A stretch of 54,274 nt of DNA from an uncultured Paludibacter sp. (lineage in GTDB: Bacteria > Bacteroidota > Bacteroidia > Bacteroidales > Paludibacteraceae). Position numbers and translations under genes: made by a program. The stretch spans positions 1-54,274 of the forward strand of contig CALCBD010000064.1 in assembly GCA_937897985.1 (NCBI GenBank), written 5' to 3'. Of the stretch, positions 17,417-26,071 are shown one piece after another. How positions within the stretch are numbered: position 1 is the stretch's first letter; every line of letters begins with the position of its first letter. The notes beneath the pieces were generated by a model that searched no databases, was not told where the DNA came from, and saw nothing but the letters and a program-made list of their open reading frames with translations.

Positions 17417-17438
17417 GTCCCCCTTTCCGGAGGGGGAC
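17417..17438 (+). repeat. GC-rich hairpin between susD and the next gene
   Basis: GTCCCCCT, loop TTCCGG, AGGGGGAC. The 8-bp stem is all but perfect and strongly GC-rich in an AT-rich genome. No T-run follows, so it may act as an mRNA stabiliser or processing point, setting higher SusC/SusD levels than the downstream lyases, or it may be a dispersed repeat. Confidence 0.6.
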
Positions 17439-17482
17439 AAAGGATAACATTTTTAATCAATAAAAAAATAAAAAAATCTATT

Positions 17483-18076
17483 ATGATACCATTCAGATAT
17501 AAAATTCAAATGCTTTTGTTTGCCTTCGCAATTGGTTTAATAAGCTGCTCGACCGACGATGAAACAGTGATAATTCCCAAAACAACCGAACAATACAAAA
17601 CCGAATATTCAGCATTTGTCACAGCTGAAAAAACAAAGGTAGAAAGCTGTGTTGTAGGTTACGACAAAGGCAATTTCAGAACCGCTTCGAAATATGATGG
17701 ACTAAAAGCCGATTATTTAACCGTATTAAATGCTGCTGTAGCCCTGCTGGCAAAAACAGATGTCACAATTCCCGACATTATTAATTCAAATAAAACATTG
17801 GCCACCCCCGGGAAAGCTTTTGCAGCTGAATACTACATTTCGGACAGGCGTGCGCTGAATGATTCGATTGTAGCTTATGAAACTCTCAATGCGGCAACTA
17901 TTGCAGGGACAGCATCGGGTCAGGTACCTGCAGCCGACAAAACCACTTTTACCACTGCTATCTCCACAGCAAAAACGATGCGTAGTCTGGTAACTGCAGT
18001 AGATCGTCAGATAGCTGACGCTACCGATAAATTATATAAAGCCAAAATCGCTTTTAAAGCCGCAATTATTAAATGA
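17483..18076 (+). CDS. Small helical lipoprotein in the PUL, function unknown
   Basis: 197 aa. Signal peptide and lipobox (GLISC, Cys about residue 22), then STDDE, an acidic stretch after the Cys that in Bacteroidetes can signal export to the cell surface. The rest is Ala/Lys/Thr-rich and predicted helical (AISTAKTMRSLVTAVDRQIADATDKLYKAKIAFKAAI in two overlapping segments), like FIVAR-type helical hairpins, with no enzyme motif. Its place between SusD and the lyases, where surface glycan-binding proteins are often encoded, suggests a surface binding or spacer role; this is inferred from position only. Confidence 0.7.
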   Translation: MIPFRYKIQMLLFAFAIGLISCSTDDETVIIPKTTEQYKTEYSAFVTAEKTKVESCVVGYDKGNFRTASKYDGLKADYLTVLNAAVALLAKTDVTIPDIINSNKTLATPGKAFAAEYYISDRRALNDSIVAYETLNAATIAGTASGQVPAADKTTFTTAISTAKTMRSLVTAVDRQIADATDKLYKAKIAFKAAIIK

Positions 18077-18092
18077 AATAAATAAAAAAACA

Positions 18093-20477
18093 ATGAAAAA
18101 ACGAATCATTTCATTTTTAGTTTTGCTTTTATTGGTTATATCCGGAGCGCAATCCAAAACTTACAAAGCAGAAGATATTACGCAATTCAACGCCTATGTT
18201 AAGAACCTGAATGCAGGCGATTCATTAGTTTTGAAAAACGGAATCTGGAAAGATGTACAATTTAAGTTCAAAGGAAAGGGAGAGCCACAAAAAAATATTT
18301 TTTTAGTAGCAGAAACACCCGGAAAAGTAAGCATTGAAGGAAAATCATGTCTGCAGTTGTCCGGTCAGTACCTGTATATCTCCGGACTTACCTTCACCAA
18401 CGGTATGACACCAAAGAGTACGGTCATAGAATTCAGAACCGGTTCAGAAGAATATGCTTACAATTGCACATTAAATCAGTGCGTTATCGACAGATTCAAT
18501 CAGCCGAAGGATTCAGCCGACCATTGGATCGGGATTTATGGGAAAAAGAATACTGTTGAATATTGTTATTTCAGAGGAAAATCGAACGAAGGCACCACAC
18601 TGGTAGTGTGGCCCAACGATTCAAACAGCATCAATAATGGTCATTTAATTTACCGGAATTACTTTGCTGCACGCCCCCGATTGGGTTCAAATGGTGGTGA
18701 AACCATCAGAATAGGAACGAGTCAGGTATGTCGTCTGAACTCCGGAACCATCGTCGATGGCAATTATTTTGAACATTGTAATGGTGAAACTGAAATTATT
18801 TCGAATAAATCATGTGGAAATATTATTGTCAATAACACATTTTTCGAATGCGAGGGAAGTGTTGTTTTGCGACATGGTAATAATGTCACTGTTTCGGGTA
18901 ACTGGTTCATCGGTAACGGCAAAATTAATACCGGAGGAGTTCGGGTAATCAATGAAGGACACAAAATCTTCAACAATTACTTTTACAAATTAGCAGGTGA
19001 TGAATTTCGTTCGGGACTTGCCATTATGAATGCGATACCCAACTCGCCCGACAATGGCTACGCACCTGTAAAAAATGTGATTTTTACCAACAACACTTAT
19101 TTTGATTGCGCCTATCCATGGGCATTCGGAGTAGGTTTTGGTGAACGCAACCGCATTGTCAAACCCGAAAGTACTTTATTGCTGAACAATTTGGTGTACT
19201 GTCCGAATACTTCGGAGTTGATAAAATATTATGACACATCCGACGGCATTCGCCTTGACAATAACATATTGATCAATAATAAGGGAGCAGTCAAAATCAA
19301 CGGTACAGTTGAATCGGAAATAATGAAGGATAAAATTTTCGGTATTGATATGGTATATTCCAATCTAAAAGCCAGAAAGTTACCTTTTGTGAAGTATGAC
19401 ATACTCGGTCAGATACGTGGCGAAGCGGTTATCGGTGCATTTCAGAACAAAGGAGAAAAGCCTCAGATAGAAATTGCCACTTCGAAAAACTGTGGACCGG
19501 AATGGTATAAAGTTATTGCAGATGAAAGTCAGAAACCTTCAATTTCGGGCAAAACTGTCAATGTCGAACCGGGAAGCGATAATTTAACAAAAGCCATAAA
19601 AAAAGCAGGAACCGGCGATGTCCTTTTGTTAGCAGAAGGAGAGCATATTATTTCAAACAAAATTGTAATCAATAAACAAATTACTATTAAAGCAGCTAAT
19701 ACGAATATCAAACCGGTCATTCGTTTACAGTCGGAAAGAGAAAACAATTATTTTTTCGAAATTGGCGGAAATGCCAGTGTACATTTCGATGGAGTGGCAT
19801 TCAATGGCGATAGTAAAGCTAAATTCCCGGCAAAATATATCTTCATTTCTTCAAAAGAAGGTGCATTCGGATATTCATTGTTTATCGACAATTGTGAAAT
19901 ATATGATGTTAATGTAAATACAGGATCAATTTTCAAGTCGTATAAAAGTTCATTTGCCGATTCAATCGTTGTAAGAAATTCATTGATACGGGATTCGTAC
20001 CGGGGATTTTCGTTAGCCGAAGAGAAAGACAATACCGGTAAATACAATGTTGAAAATATGATGTTTACAAATACCATATTCAGCAATATCGCCCAATATG
20101 CTGTAGATTATTACCGTGGTGGAAACGATGAATCGACACTTGGCGGGTCAATAAAAATTGATCATTGTGTGTTCGATGCAGTAGGTGCCGACGAAAAACA
20201 ATCCATTCTGAAACTTAACGGGATAGTGAACGTAAATGTTTCAAATTCAGTATTCAACAATTCATCTGCTGGTACAAGTTTAAAAATTTCAGGCGTCAAA
20301 AATTCAATCAGTAATTGCAATTTCAGTGGATGTCCTGAACCAAAAGCTGAAAAAGGTGCAAGCATAAAGAATATTCTCCACGAAAATCCGAAATTCGTAA
20401 AGAAGAGTTTCAAACTATCCGATAAATCGAAACTTAGAGGGGCTGCCACCGATGGCGGAAATATTGGATTGAAATAA
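18093..20477 (+). CDS. PL6-family polysaccharide lyase (alginate or chondroitinase-B type), two beta-helix domains
   Basis: 794 aa with a signal peptide (ISFLVLLLLVISGAQ). The N-terminal right-handed beta-helix has the PL6 signature: NGETEIISNKS, NTFFECEGSVVLRHGNNV, then GGVRVINEGHKIFNNY. Lys239 and Arg260 are 21 residues apart, like Lys250/Arg271 of chondroitinase B, and Glu232/Glu234 sit where its calcium ligands Glu243/Glu245 are. A second beta-helix (about residues 480-794) gives the two-domain build known in the exo-acting alginate lyase AlyGC. PL6 enzymes cut alginate or dermatan sulfate by beta-elimination at uronic acids; which substrate applies here is open. It starts 16 bases after the previous gene, so one operon. 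No T9SS tail is present, so it is probably periplasmic. Confidence 0.88.
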   Translation: MKKRIISFLVLLLLVISGAQSKTYKAEDITQFNAYVKNLNAGDSLVLKNGIWKDVQFKFKGKGEPQKNIFLVAETPGKVSIEGKSCLQLSGQYLYISGLTFTNGMTPKSTVIEFRTGSEEYAYNCTLNQCVIDRFNQPKDSADHWIGIYGKKNTVEYCYFRGKSNEGTTLVVWPNDSNSINNGHLIYRNYFAARPRLGSNGGETIRIGTSQVCRLNSGTIVDGNYFEHCNGETEIISNKSCGNIIVNNTFFECEGSVVLRHGNNVTVSGNWFIGNGKINTGGVRVINEGHKIFNNYFYKLAGDEFRSGLAIMNAIPNSPDNGYAPVKNVIFTNNTYFDCAYPWAFGVGFGERNRIVKPESTLLLNNLVYCPNTSELIKYYDTSDGIRLDNNILINNKGAVKINGTVESEIMKDKIFGIDMVYSNLKARKLPFVKYDILGQIRGEAVIGAFQNKGEKPQIEIATSKNCGPEWYKVIADESQKPSISGKTVNVEPGSDNLTKAIKKAGTGDVLLLAEGEHIISNKIVINKQITIKAANTNIKPVIRLQSERENNYFFEIGGNASVHFDGVAFNGDSKAKFPAKYIFISSKEGAFGYSLFIDNCEIYDVNVNTGSIFKSYKSSFADSIVVRNSLIRDSYRGFSLAEEKDNTGKYNVENMMFTNTIFSNIAQYAVDYYRGGNDESTLGGSIKIDHCVFDAVGADEKQSILKLNGIVNVNVSNSVFNNSSAGTSLKISGVKNSISNCNFSGCPEPKAEKGASIKNILHENPKFVKKSFKLSDKSKLRGAATDGGNIGLK

Positions 20478-20493
20478 AATCAATGTATAAATC

Positions 20494-22350
20494 ATGAAAA
20501 AGACAGGGATTATACTGCTGTTATTATCAATAATTACGATTGTCAGGGCTCAAACGCCCTGGCAGTCGGCGTTATTAAGCGTAGGCAACAATGGCACCCT
20601 GACTTATTCAGCCGACAATTCAGGGTTTAAAATCCCCGATTTCAGTCATGCGGGTTATAAAGGTGGCGGAGTAGATTTGCCCGAAGTTGCAGTGGTAAAA
20701 ACCATTTCTCCGGTTGCCGGCGATAATACTCAAATTATTCAGAATGCCATTGATTATGTGGGCAGTTTGCCAAAAAATAATGATGGTATTCGCGGTGCAC
20801 TTTTATTAACAGCAGGTATATATGAAGTATGGGGGTCAATCAGTGTAAAATATGACGGAGTCGTACTCCGTGGAGTTGGTGAAGGCGAAAATCCCGCCAA
20901 TTCGACGATTATTTATGCCAGAGGGAATACGCCGGAACAAAGAACTGTGGTGACGCTCGGATATTCTTCACAAATCAACGGTATGAAACAGATTGCCGGC
21001 TCTAAGACCAACATTTCAGACGAAAAAGTTGAAGTCGGAAGTTTTACTTTCAATGTCGTAGATGCATCGATGTACAAAGCCGGCGACCGGATAATCATTT
21101 ATCATCCGGCCACCCAGGCATGGATTGATGCGGTCAACAGGGGTGGTGTCCCCTACCCTGACCCATCGGCACCTGATGATCCGGACGAAAGATGGGTTGT
21201 TAATCAGCTTCCAATCAGTTACAATCGTTACGTTGTTGCTGTAAACGGGAATCAGATTAGCGTGGATGCTCCTGTATTTTATACTTTAAATCAATCTGTT
21301 TCGCAATGTTACATTTACAAGCCCGACATGACCGGACTGATAAATCAGGTGGGGCTTGAGAATCTACGGGTTGATATTGAAACGGCAGGTGGCGAAGATG
21401 AGGCACATGCCTGGCAGGCAGTACGGTTTAAGAGTTGTGAAAATGCCTGGGCAAAAAACTGCACATTTATTCACTTCGGTCAATCGGGAATTATCACCGA
21501 AGCCTGTACACGAAGCACATTTGAACATTGTACAGCTATCAATCCTGTTGCCATCATTACAGGTGAAAGAATGTATAATTTCAATACCTATGTTTATTCT
21601 CAATTAAACTTATTCAAATATTGTTATGCAAGTAACGGGCGGCATCATTATGTTTCGAACGGGACATCGGGCACTTCGGGCAATGTATTTCTGCGTTGCA
21701 CTTCCGATGCAATTAATTCGGTAAGTGAAGGTCACAGGCAATGGACACAGGGAATGTTGTACGACAACCATAAAGAAATCAACATGAAACGCGATTTCGT
21801 TCTGGGTTTGTACAACAGGGTTAACATGGGAACCGGTCATGGATGGGCAGCAGTCCATTCGTTTTTATGGAATTGTGATGTAAATTCAACCTACGGAAAA
21901 ATAGGGCTCCAACAACCTCCAACAGGTCAGAATTATGCCATTGGATGTTTTGCAAAAACAATAACGGGAAATCCTGTCAGTGTAACTGATTTCACCAGGG
22001 GATATACAGAAGGACAAAACAGAGCAGGTTTGGTTCCCGAATCACTTTATGAAGCACAGTTAGCTGCAAGAAAAAACAGTACTTCAAACCATCAACACCG
22101 TACTTCTGACGAAATTGAAATCAGCCCGACAGTAAGCAATCAACACATCAATGTTACTTTGAATCATGTATCGGAATTTGCAGAAGATTCAGATATTCAA
22201 CTAAGTAACTTAACCGACAGAATACTTTTATATCAACGATACAAAGGAAATAAATTCAATATAGATATCAGCAGGTTTCCTGAAGGGATTTATCTTGTGG
22301 AATGCAAATCGGGAGATAAACAATTTTTTTCAAAAATCATCAAGATTTAA
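20494..22350 (+). CDS. Secreted right-handed beta-helix protein, probable polysaccharide lyase, T9SS sorted
   Basis: 618 aa. Signal peptide (ILLLLSIITIVRAQ), a pectate-lyase-superfamily start (NTQIIQNAIDYVGSLPKN, RGALLLTAGIYEVWGSI, VVLRGVGEG), then a long parallel beta-helix with conserved-looking charged patches GRHHYVSNG and EGHRQWTQGMLYDNH that could hold catalytic residues. The last 75 residues form a T9SS type A sorting domain (IQLSNLTDRIL, then SRFPEGIYLVECKSGDKQFFSKIIKI in pieces), so it is exported to the surface or medium. Encoded 16 bases after the PL6 gene. I cannot assign a CAZy family; it is not PL6. Given the PL6 neighbour, it probably acts on the same polysaccharide. Confidence 0.78.
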   Translation: MKKTGIILLLLSIITIVRAQTPWQSALLSVGNNGTLTYSADNSGFKIPDFSHAGYKGGGVDLPEVAVVKTISPVAGDNTQIIQNAIDYVGSLPKNNDGIRGALLLTAGIYEVWGSISVKYDGVVLRGVGEGENPANSTIIYARGNTPEQRTVVTLGYSSQINGMKQIAGSKTNISDEKVEVGSFTFNVVDASMYKAGDRIIIYHPATQAWIDAVNRGGVPYPDPSAPDDPDERWVVNQLPISYNRYVVAVNGNQISVDAPVFYTLNQSVSQCYIYKPDMTGLINQVGLENLRVDIETAGGEDEAHAWQAVRFKSCENAWAKNCTFIHFGQSGIITEACTRSTFEHCTAINPVAIITGERMYNFNTYVYSQLNLFKYCYASNGRHHYVSNGTSGTSGNVFLRCTSDAINSVSEGHRQWTQGMLYDNHKEINMKRDFVLGLYNRVNMGTGHGWAAVHSFLWNCDVNSTYGKIGLQQPPTGQNYAIGCFAKTITGNPVSVTDFTRGYTEGQNRAGLVPESLYEAQLAARKNSTSNHQHRTSDEIEISPTVSNQHINVTLNHVSEFAEDSDIQLSNLTDRILLYQRYKGNKFNIDISRFPEGIYLVECKSGDKQFFSKIIKI

Positions 22351-22510
22351 AATTTCAAATACTGATGCTGGCAATCAACTCATCAAATCGAACTATAAAT
22401 ACATAGTTCAGAAACAACCGACAACCAAAATCTATTTGTAAAATACTGTTTAACAGAATAAAATTCTATGATCTCAAAATACACAAATACAAAATACTTA
22501 TAAAAAATGG

Positions 22511-22543
22511 TATTTTTGTGTCGTGTGCCTGAAGTATGCACAC
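22511..22543 (+). promoter_or_regulatory. Possible internal PUL promoter with start-site hairpin
   Basis: TATTTTTG at 22511-22518 matches TAnnTTTG. Just downstream, GTGTGC (22523-22528) and GCACAC (22538-22543) form a 6-bp inverted repeat at the expected 5' end of the transcript. It lies in the 332-base gap ahead of the jelly-roll lyase-like gene. No TTTG is found at -33. Confidence 0.35.
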
Positions 22544-22560
22544 CTGCTTTATGTTCAGGG

Positions 22561-22627
22561 AATTCATAATTTATAATTCATAATTTGTAATTCATAATTC
22601 ATAGTTTATAATTTATAATTAATTCAT
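22561..22627. repeat. AT-rich short tandem repeat
   Basis: Repeated ATTCATAATTTATA-like words fill this stretch before the gene at 22682. The same word in opposite orientation makes up 35498-35531, so it is a dispersed low-complexity sequence. No protein-coding content. Confidence 0.7.
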
Positions 22628-22681
22628 ATACAGAAATATATACCTTACTTATTATTCATTTTTTCTAAAATAAAACTACAT

Positions 22682-23779
22682 ATGAAATTTCATAACCTGA
22701 TATTACTTTCGTTCATTTGCGTATGCCGGGTCAATGCACAGGCATTGCTCGAAGCGAATGGTCCGGGCAATACATACGAACTGATCAATAGCGTTTTAGC
22801 ACCTACAGGCGGTGATGTGGTTGAAAATGCCGAATGTGTTCATCCTGAATTTGGCAGACATATTACCGAAATCTGGGATGCAACGCTCAATCAATATGTT
22901 TTTGCATTTTTTATTCATGTAACTCCCGATAACGACCGCTGTATCAACTTTGATCGTCAGCGGGTGGAAATTAAAACCTACGATGCATCACCTGCCGGTT
23001 TAAAGGGCACACAGGGCGAAACGGTAGTATATAAATGGAAATTTTTAGTCCCTGCAGGCTTTCAGCCTTCATCAGGTTTTACACATTTACATCAGATAAA
23101 GGCAGTGGGAGGCGATGAATCGGACCCGATCTTTGTGCTTACTGCCCGTAAAGGAAACCCCAATAAATTAGAATTAAACTATTACGAAAGTTCAGATGCA
23201 AATTCCGTGAAACTTACTTCGGTCAACCTGTCATTATTTGAAGGGAACTGGGTAGAGGTAACCGAAAGAGTAAAAGTGAGCAATACGAACGGTACTTATT
23301 CCATTCTTATTAAAGATGTAAAAACTTCGGCTACAATTTTATCATACAGCAATAGTAATATACTGACTATCAGAGCCGACAATAATTTCATCCGACCCAA
23401 ATGGGGTATTTACCGAAGCCTGAACACGCCTTCCGATTTACGCGACGAAATGGTTTGTTTCAATTCGATTTCAATTCAGGAAGAAACAAATACAGCATTT
23501 CAACAACAAAATATGAATGAAAACAGTGATTTTAGTCTTCGTCAGAATAAAGTGAGCGACAAATTAGTCATCGATTTTCTTTCTAATTCAAAAAACCGTC
23601 AATTACAAATCATCAACACCAAAGGTCAGATTATTCAATCCATTTACCCTGAAGTAAATATCCCTTTTACAGGAAAACAGGAGATTACAGTGGACATCTC
23701 GAAACTGAGCAAAGGAATTTATTTTGTCAGATCAATGTCGGCAAATTCGACTGTTACTTCAAGGTTTATGATCATTTAA
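22682..23779 (+). CDS. Secreted jelly-roll lyase-like protein (PL20/PF14099-like), T9SS sorted
   Basis: 365 aa, signal peptide (LILLSFICVCRVNAQ). The central part (residues 30-270) reads as a concanavalin-like beta-sandwich lyase: CINFDRQRVEIKTYDA, VVYKWKFLVPAGFQPS, FTHLHQIKAVGGDE, FIRPKWGIYRSL. The R.E.K, QI/HQIK and late WGIYRS strands match the layout of jelly-roll lyases with Gln/His and Tyr catalysts (glucuronan lyase, heparinase I, alginate PL7 share the fold). Family PL20-like is my best reading but uncertain. The C-terminus is a T9SS type A domain (LQIINTKGQIIQSIYP, SKLSKGIYFVRS). Together with PL6 this suggests extracellular cleavage of a uronic-acid polymer. Confidence 0.7.
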   Translation: MKFHNLILLSFICVCRVNAQALLEANGPGNTYELINSVLAPTGGDVVENAECVHPEFGRHITEIWDATLNQYVFAFFIHVTPDNDRCINFDRQRVEIKTYDASPAGLKGTQGETVVYKWKFLVPAGFQPSSGFTHLHQIKAVGGDESDPIFVLTARKGNPNKLELNYYESSDANSVKLTSVNLSLFEGNWVEVTERVKVSNTNGTYSILIKDVKTSATILSYSNSNILTIRADNNFIRPKWGIYRSLNTPSDLRDEMVCFNSISIQEETNTAFQQQNMNENSDFSLRQNKVSDKLVIDFLSNSKNRQLQIINTKGQIIQSIYPEVNIPFTGKQEITVDISKLSKGIYFVRSMSANSTVTSRFMII

Positions 23780-23999
23780 TATTTCCTTCAAACTTCTTTT
23801 CATTTATAAAACGGGCTTAAAAACGGAATTCAACCCACAGAACCTGTTCATTACCGTTTCTGTGTGGCAACTACTAAAAATAATAAAACCAAATAACGGG
23901 AAATGAGTGGCAAGCAAAAAACATGAAGGAATTCCCGCTGTATTTTGGCATTTATCAGGCTTTTATGAAAACGAAATCAATTTATTAAAATACACTGAA

Positions 24000-24935
24000 A
24001 TGAAGAAAATCATTCTTATTCTGTTCACGCTCCTTACAATCAATCCGGGATTGAAGATAAATGCTCAAACTCCTGTAGCCAACACTACGAACGAAAAACT
24101 AATGATTTGCATTTTCTCAAAACACCTGCAGTTTCTCGATTATAAAACTTTAGGCGAAAAAGTTTCGGAAATGGGGTTTGATGGAATCGATCTGACCGTA
24201 CGCGAAGGCGGACATGTTGAACCAACAAAAGTCAAAACAGATTTGAGAAAAGCAGTAACCGAAATTGAAAAAGCCGGATCAAAAGTAATAATGATAGCTA
24301 CAACCATCGAAAATGCCGGCAACAGTGAAGATGTTGATGTCCTGAGTGCCGCCGCCCAATGCGGAATCAAATATTACAGAGCCAACTGGTTCAAATATCC
24401 CGAAGGAAAAACCCTCCCCGAATCGCTTGAAAAATATGCGGTTCAGATTAAGGACCTGAGCATGCTGAACAAAAAAACCGGAATCATCGGGTGTTATCAA
24501 AATCATGCAGGAAATCTGGTCGGAGGTTCACTCTGGGAAGTTTACAGCATTCTCGGTTTGGCTGATCCTCAGTATTTTGGTGCTCAATATGATATCAGAC
24601 ATGCAATGGTGGAAGGCGCCAACTCATGGGTCAATGGTTTGGAATTGATTCACAGCCGGATAAAAACCATTGTGGTAAAAGATTATAAATGGGAATTAAT
24701 CAACGGGAAATGGCAAATTGTAAATGTTCCGATTGGCGAAGGAATGGTTGATTTTAAAAAGTTTTTTCACCTGTTGAAAAGTTACCATATTAATGTTCCG
24801 GTTTCACTTCACTGCGAATACGATTTGGGTGGTGCCGAAAAAGGAAATCGTCAAATAAAGGTTGACCCACAGGTTGTGTACGATGCCATGAAAAAAGATT
24901 TAATTAAGATTCAGCAACTCTGGAAGGAATCGTGA
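24000..24935 (+). CDS. Secreted sugar isomerase/epimerase-like TIM-barrel protein
   Basis: 311 aa from ATG 24000, where the signal peptide begins (IILILFTLLTINPGLKINAQ); the frame opens at 23907, but the extra 31 residues are unlike a signal. The mature part is an AP-endonuclease-2/xylose-isomerase-like barrel: KTLGEKVSEMGFDGIDLTVREGG in two runs, GIIGCYQNHAGNLVGGSLWE, QYDIRHAMVEGA, PVSLHCEYDLGGAE, with Glu, His and Asp residues at strand ends as expected for the metal site. Such proteins isomerise or epimerise sugars; being periplasmic, it may act on oligosaccharide or free sugar before import. The substrate is unknown, and export of this fold is notable. Confidence 0.78.
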   Translation: MKKIILILFTLLTINPGLKINAQTPVANTTNEKLMICIFSKHLQFLDYKTLGEKVSEMGFDGIDLTVREGGHVEPTKVKTDLRKAVTEIEKAGSKVIMIATTIENAGNSEDVDVLSAAAQCGIKYYRANWFKYPEGKTLPESLEKYAVQIKDLSMLNKKTGIIGCYQNHAGNLVGGSLWEVYSILGLADPQYFGAQYDIRHAMVEGANSWVNGLELIHSRIKTIVVKDYKWELINGKWQIVNVPIGEGMVDFKKFFHLLKSYHINVPVSLHCEYDLGGAEKGNRQIKVDPQVVYDAMKKDLIKIQQLWKES

Positions 24936-24991
24936 TAAAAATTAATCCGGTTTCATTCCGTAAAACTATATCAAACTATAAAAAATAATTT

Positions 24992-25879
24992 ATGAACAGA
25001 AAAATGATTATTGCCGTTCTATTGGCCTTTTTATACACAAGTTGTTTTGCTCAGGAAACTGAAATTAAAAAAGTAAAAGTACCTGAGCATTATCAATCGA
25101 AAACTGATGTAGTTTACACTACAGTAAATGGTTGGGAAGGACGAATAGATTTGTATTTTAACCCTGTAAATCCTGTTCCCACAACGGTTGTACTTCATAT
25201 TCACGGAGGTGGCTGGAACCATGGCACCAAGGAAAGTCAGACCGGATTCAGCAGTTATTTTAAAGCAGGGTTTGCAGTTGCAAATGTCGAATACAGACTG
25301 GTTCAGGTGGCACCAGCTCCGGCAGCAATTGAAGATATACGTTGTGCACTGAAATACATAAAACTACATGCAAAAGAACTGAATATCGACCCGGCGAAGG
25401 TGATTATCGAAGGAGGGTCATCCGGAGCACATTTGGCATTGATGGGAGGTTTGCTCGGTAACGACAACCGTTTTGACGGGAATTGTAATGGAGAAACCGA
25501 TATGAGGGTGGCAGCCATCATCAGCAATTATGCGCCAACTGACTTTACCGATTTTAATTCAGAAATGAGTAAATTCAAATCGCTGACCAACTGGCTCGGA
25601 ACCAATGCCGGCAATGCAGCATTCAGGGCAGCTGTTTCACCTGTTTCACATATCCGGAAATCAGGTCCACCGGTATTTATCGTTCATGGCAATGCCGATC
25701 CGATTGTTCCTTACGATCAATCCGTTATTCTTCAGAAAAAGCTGAATGAAGCCGGAGTTTACAATGAATTTATAACTGTGGAAGGTGGAAAACACGGTGG
25801 TTTCGAAGCAGATAAAAAAGCTGAAATCAATGACAAATTAATCAAATTTATCAACAGGGTACTTACAGAAAAAAAGTAA
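24992..25879 (+). CDS. Secreted alpha/beta-hydrolase, probable carbohydrate esterase
   Basis: 295 aa. Signal peptide (IIAVLLAFLYTSCFAQ). Oxyanion motif HIHGGGWNHGTK, nucleophile elbow EGGSSGAHLALMGG (Ser about residue 145), later VHGNADPIVPYDQS with the acid Asp and EGGKHGGF with the catalytic His. This matches hormone-sensitive-lipase-like or BD-FAE-type esterases that remove acetyl or feruloyl groups from polysaccharides. It is the last gene of the PUL, 57 bases after the isomerase-like gene, and is followed by a shared terminator. De-esterification could expose acetylated uronic residues to the lyases; this part is inference. Confidence 0.82.
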   Translation: MNRKMIIAVLLAFLYTSCFAQETEIKKVKVPEHYQSKTDVVYTTVNGWEGRIDLYFNPVNPVPTTVVLHIHGGGWNHGTKESQTGFSSYFKAGFAVANVEYRLVQVAPAPAAIEDIRCALKYIKLHAKELNIDPAKVIIEGGSSGAHLALMGGLLGNDNRFDGNCNGETDMRVAAIISNYAPTDFTDFNSEMSKFKSLTNWLGTNAGNAAFRAAVSPVSHIRKSGPPVFIVHGNADPIVPYDQSVILQKKLNEAGVYNEFITVEGGKHGGFEADKKAEINDKLIKFINRVLTEKK

Positions 25880-26010
25880 TTTTGTTCTTGAATTTAAACA
25901 TCAGAATTCATCATATCTCAACAATTTTTCAACGGTTCTAAAATGATTCAATCTGATTTTTTGATATTCAAACCGGCCGAATAAAATACTTCCGGGATAA
26001 AAAAATTACA

Positions 26011-26052
26011 AAAAAGGCTGTCAGGAAAAAATTCACTGACAGCCTTTTTTTT
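26011..26052. terminator. Bidirectional intrinsic terminator between convergent genes
   Basis: AAAAAGGCTGTCAG, an 11-base loop, CTGACAGCCTTTTTTTT. The 14-bp stem has A-runs on one side and T-runs on the other, so it works for both the PUL (plus) and the giant repeat gene (minus). Confidence 0.9.
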
Positions 26053-26071
26053 GCTGATTACTATTCAACCA

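Noticed and set aside
23907..23999. Longer N-terminus for the isomerase-like protein
   Set aside because: The signal peptide begins at 24000, and the upstream residues look non-coding.
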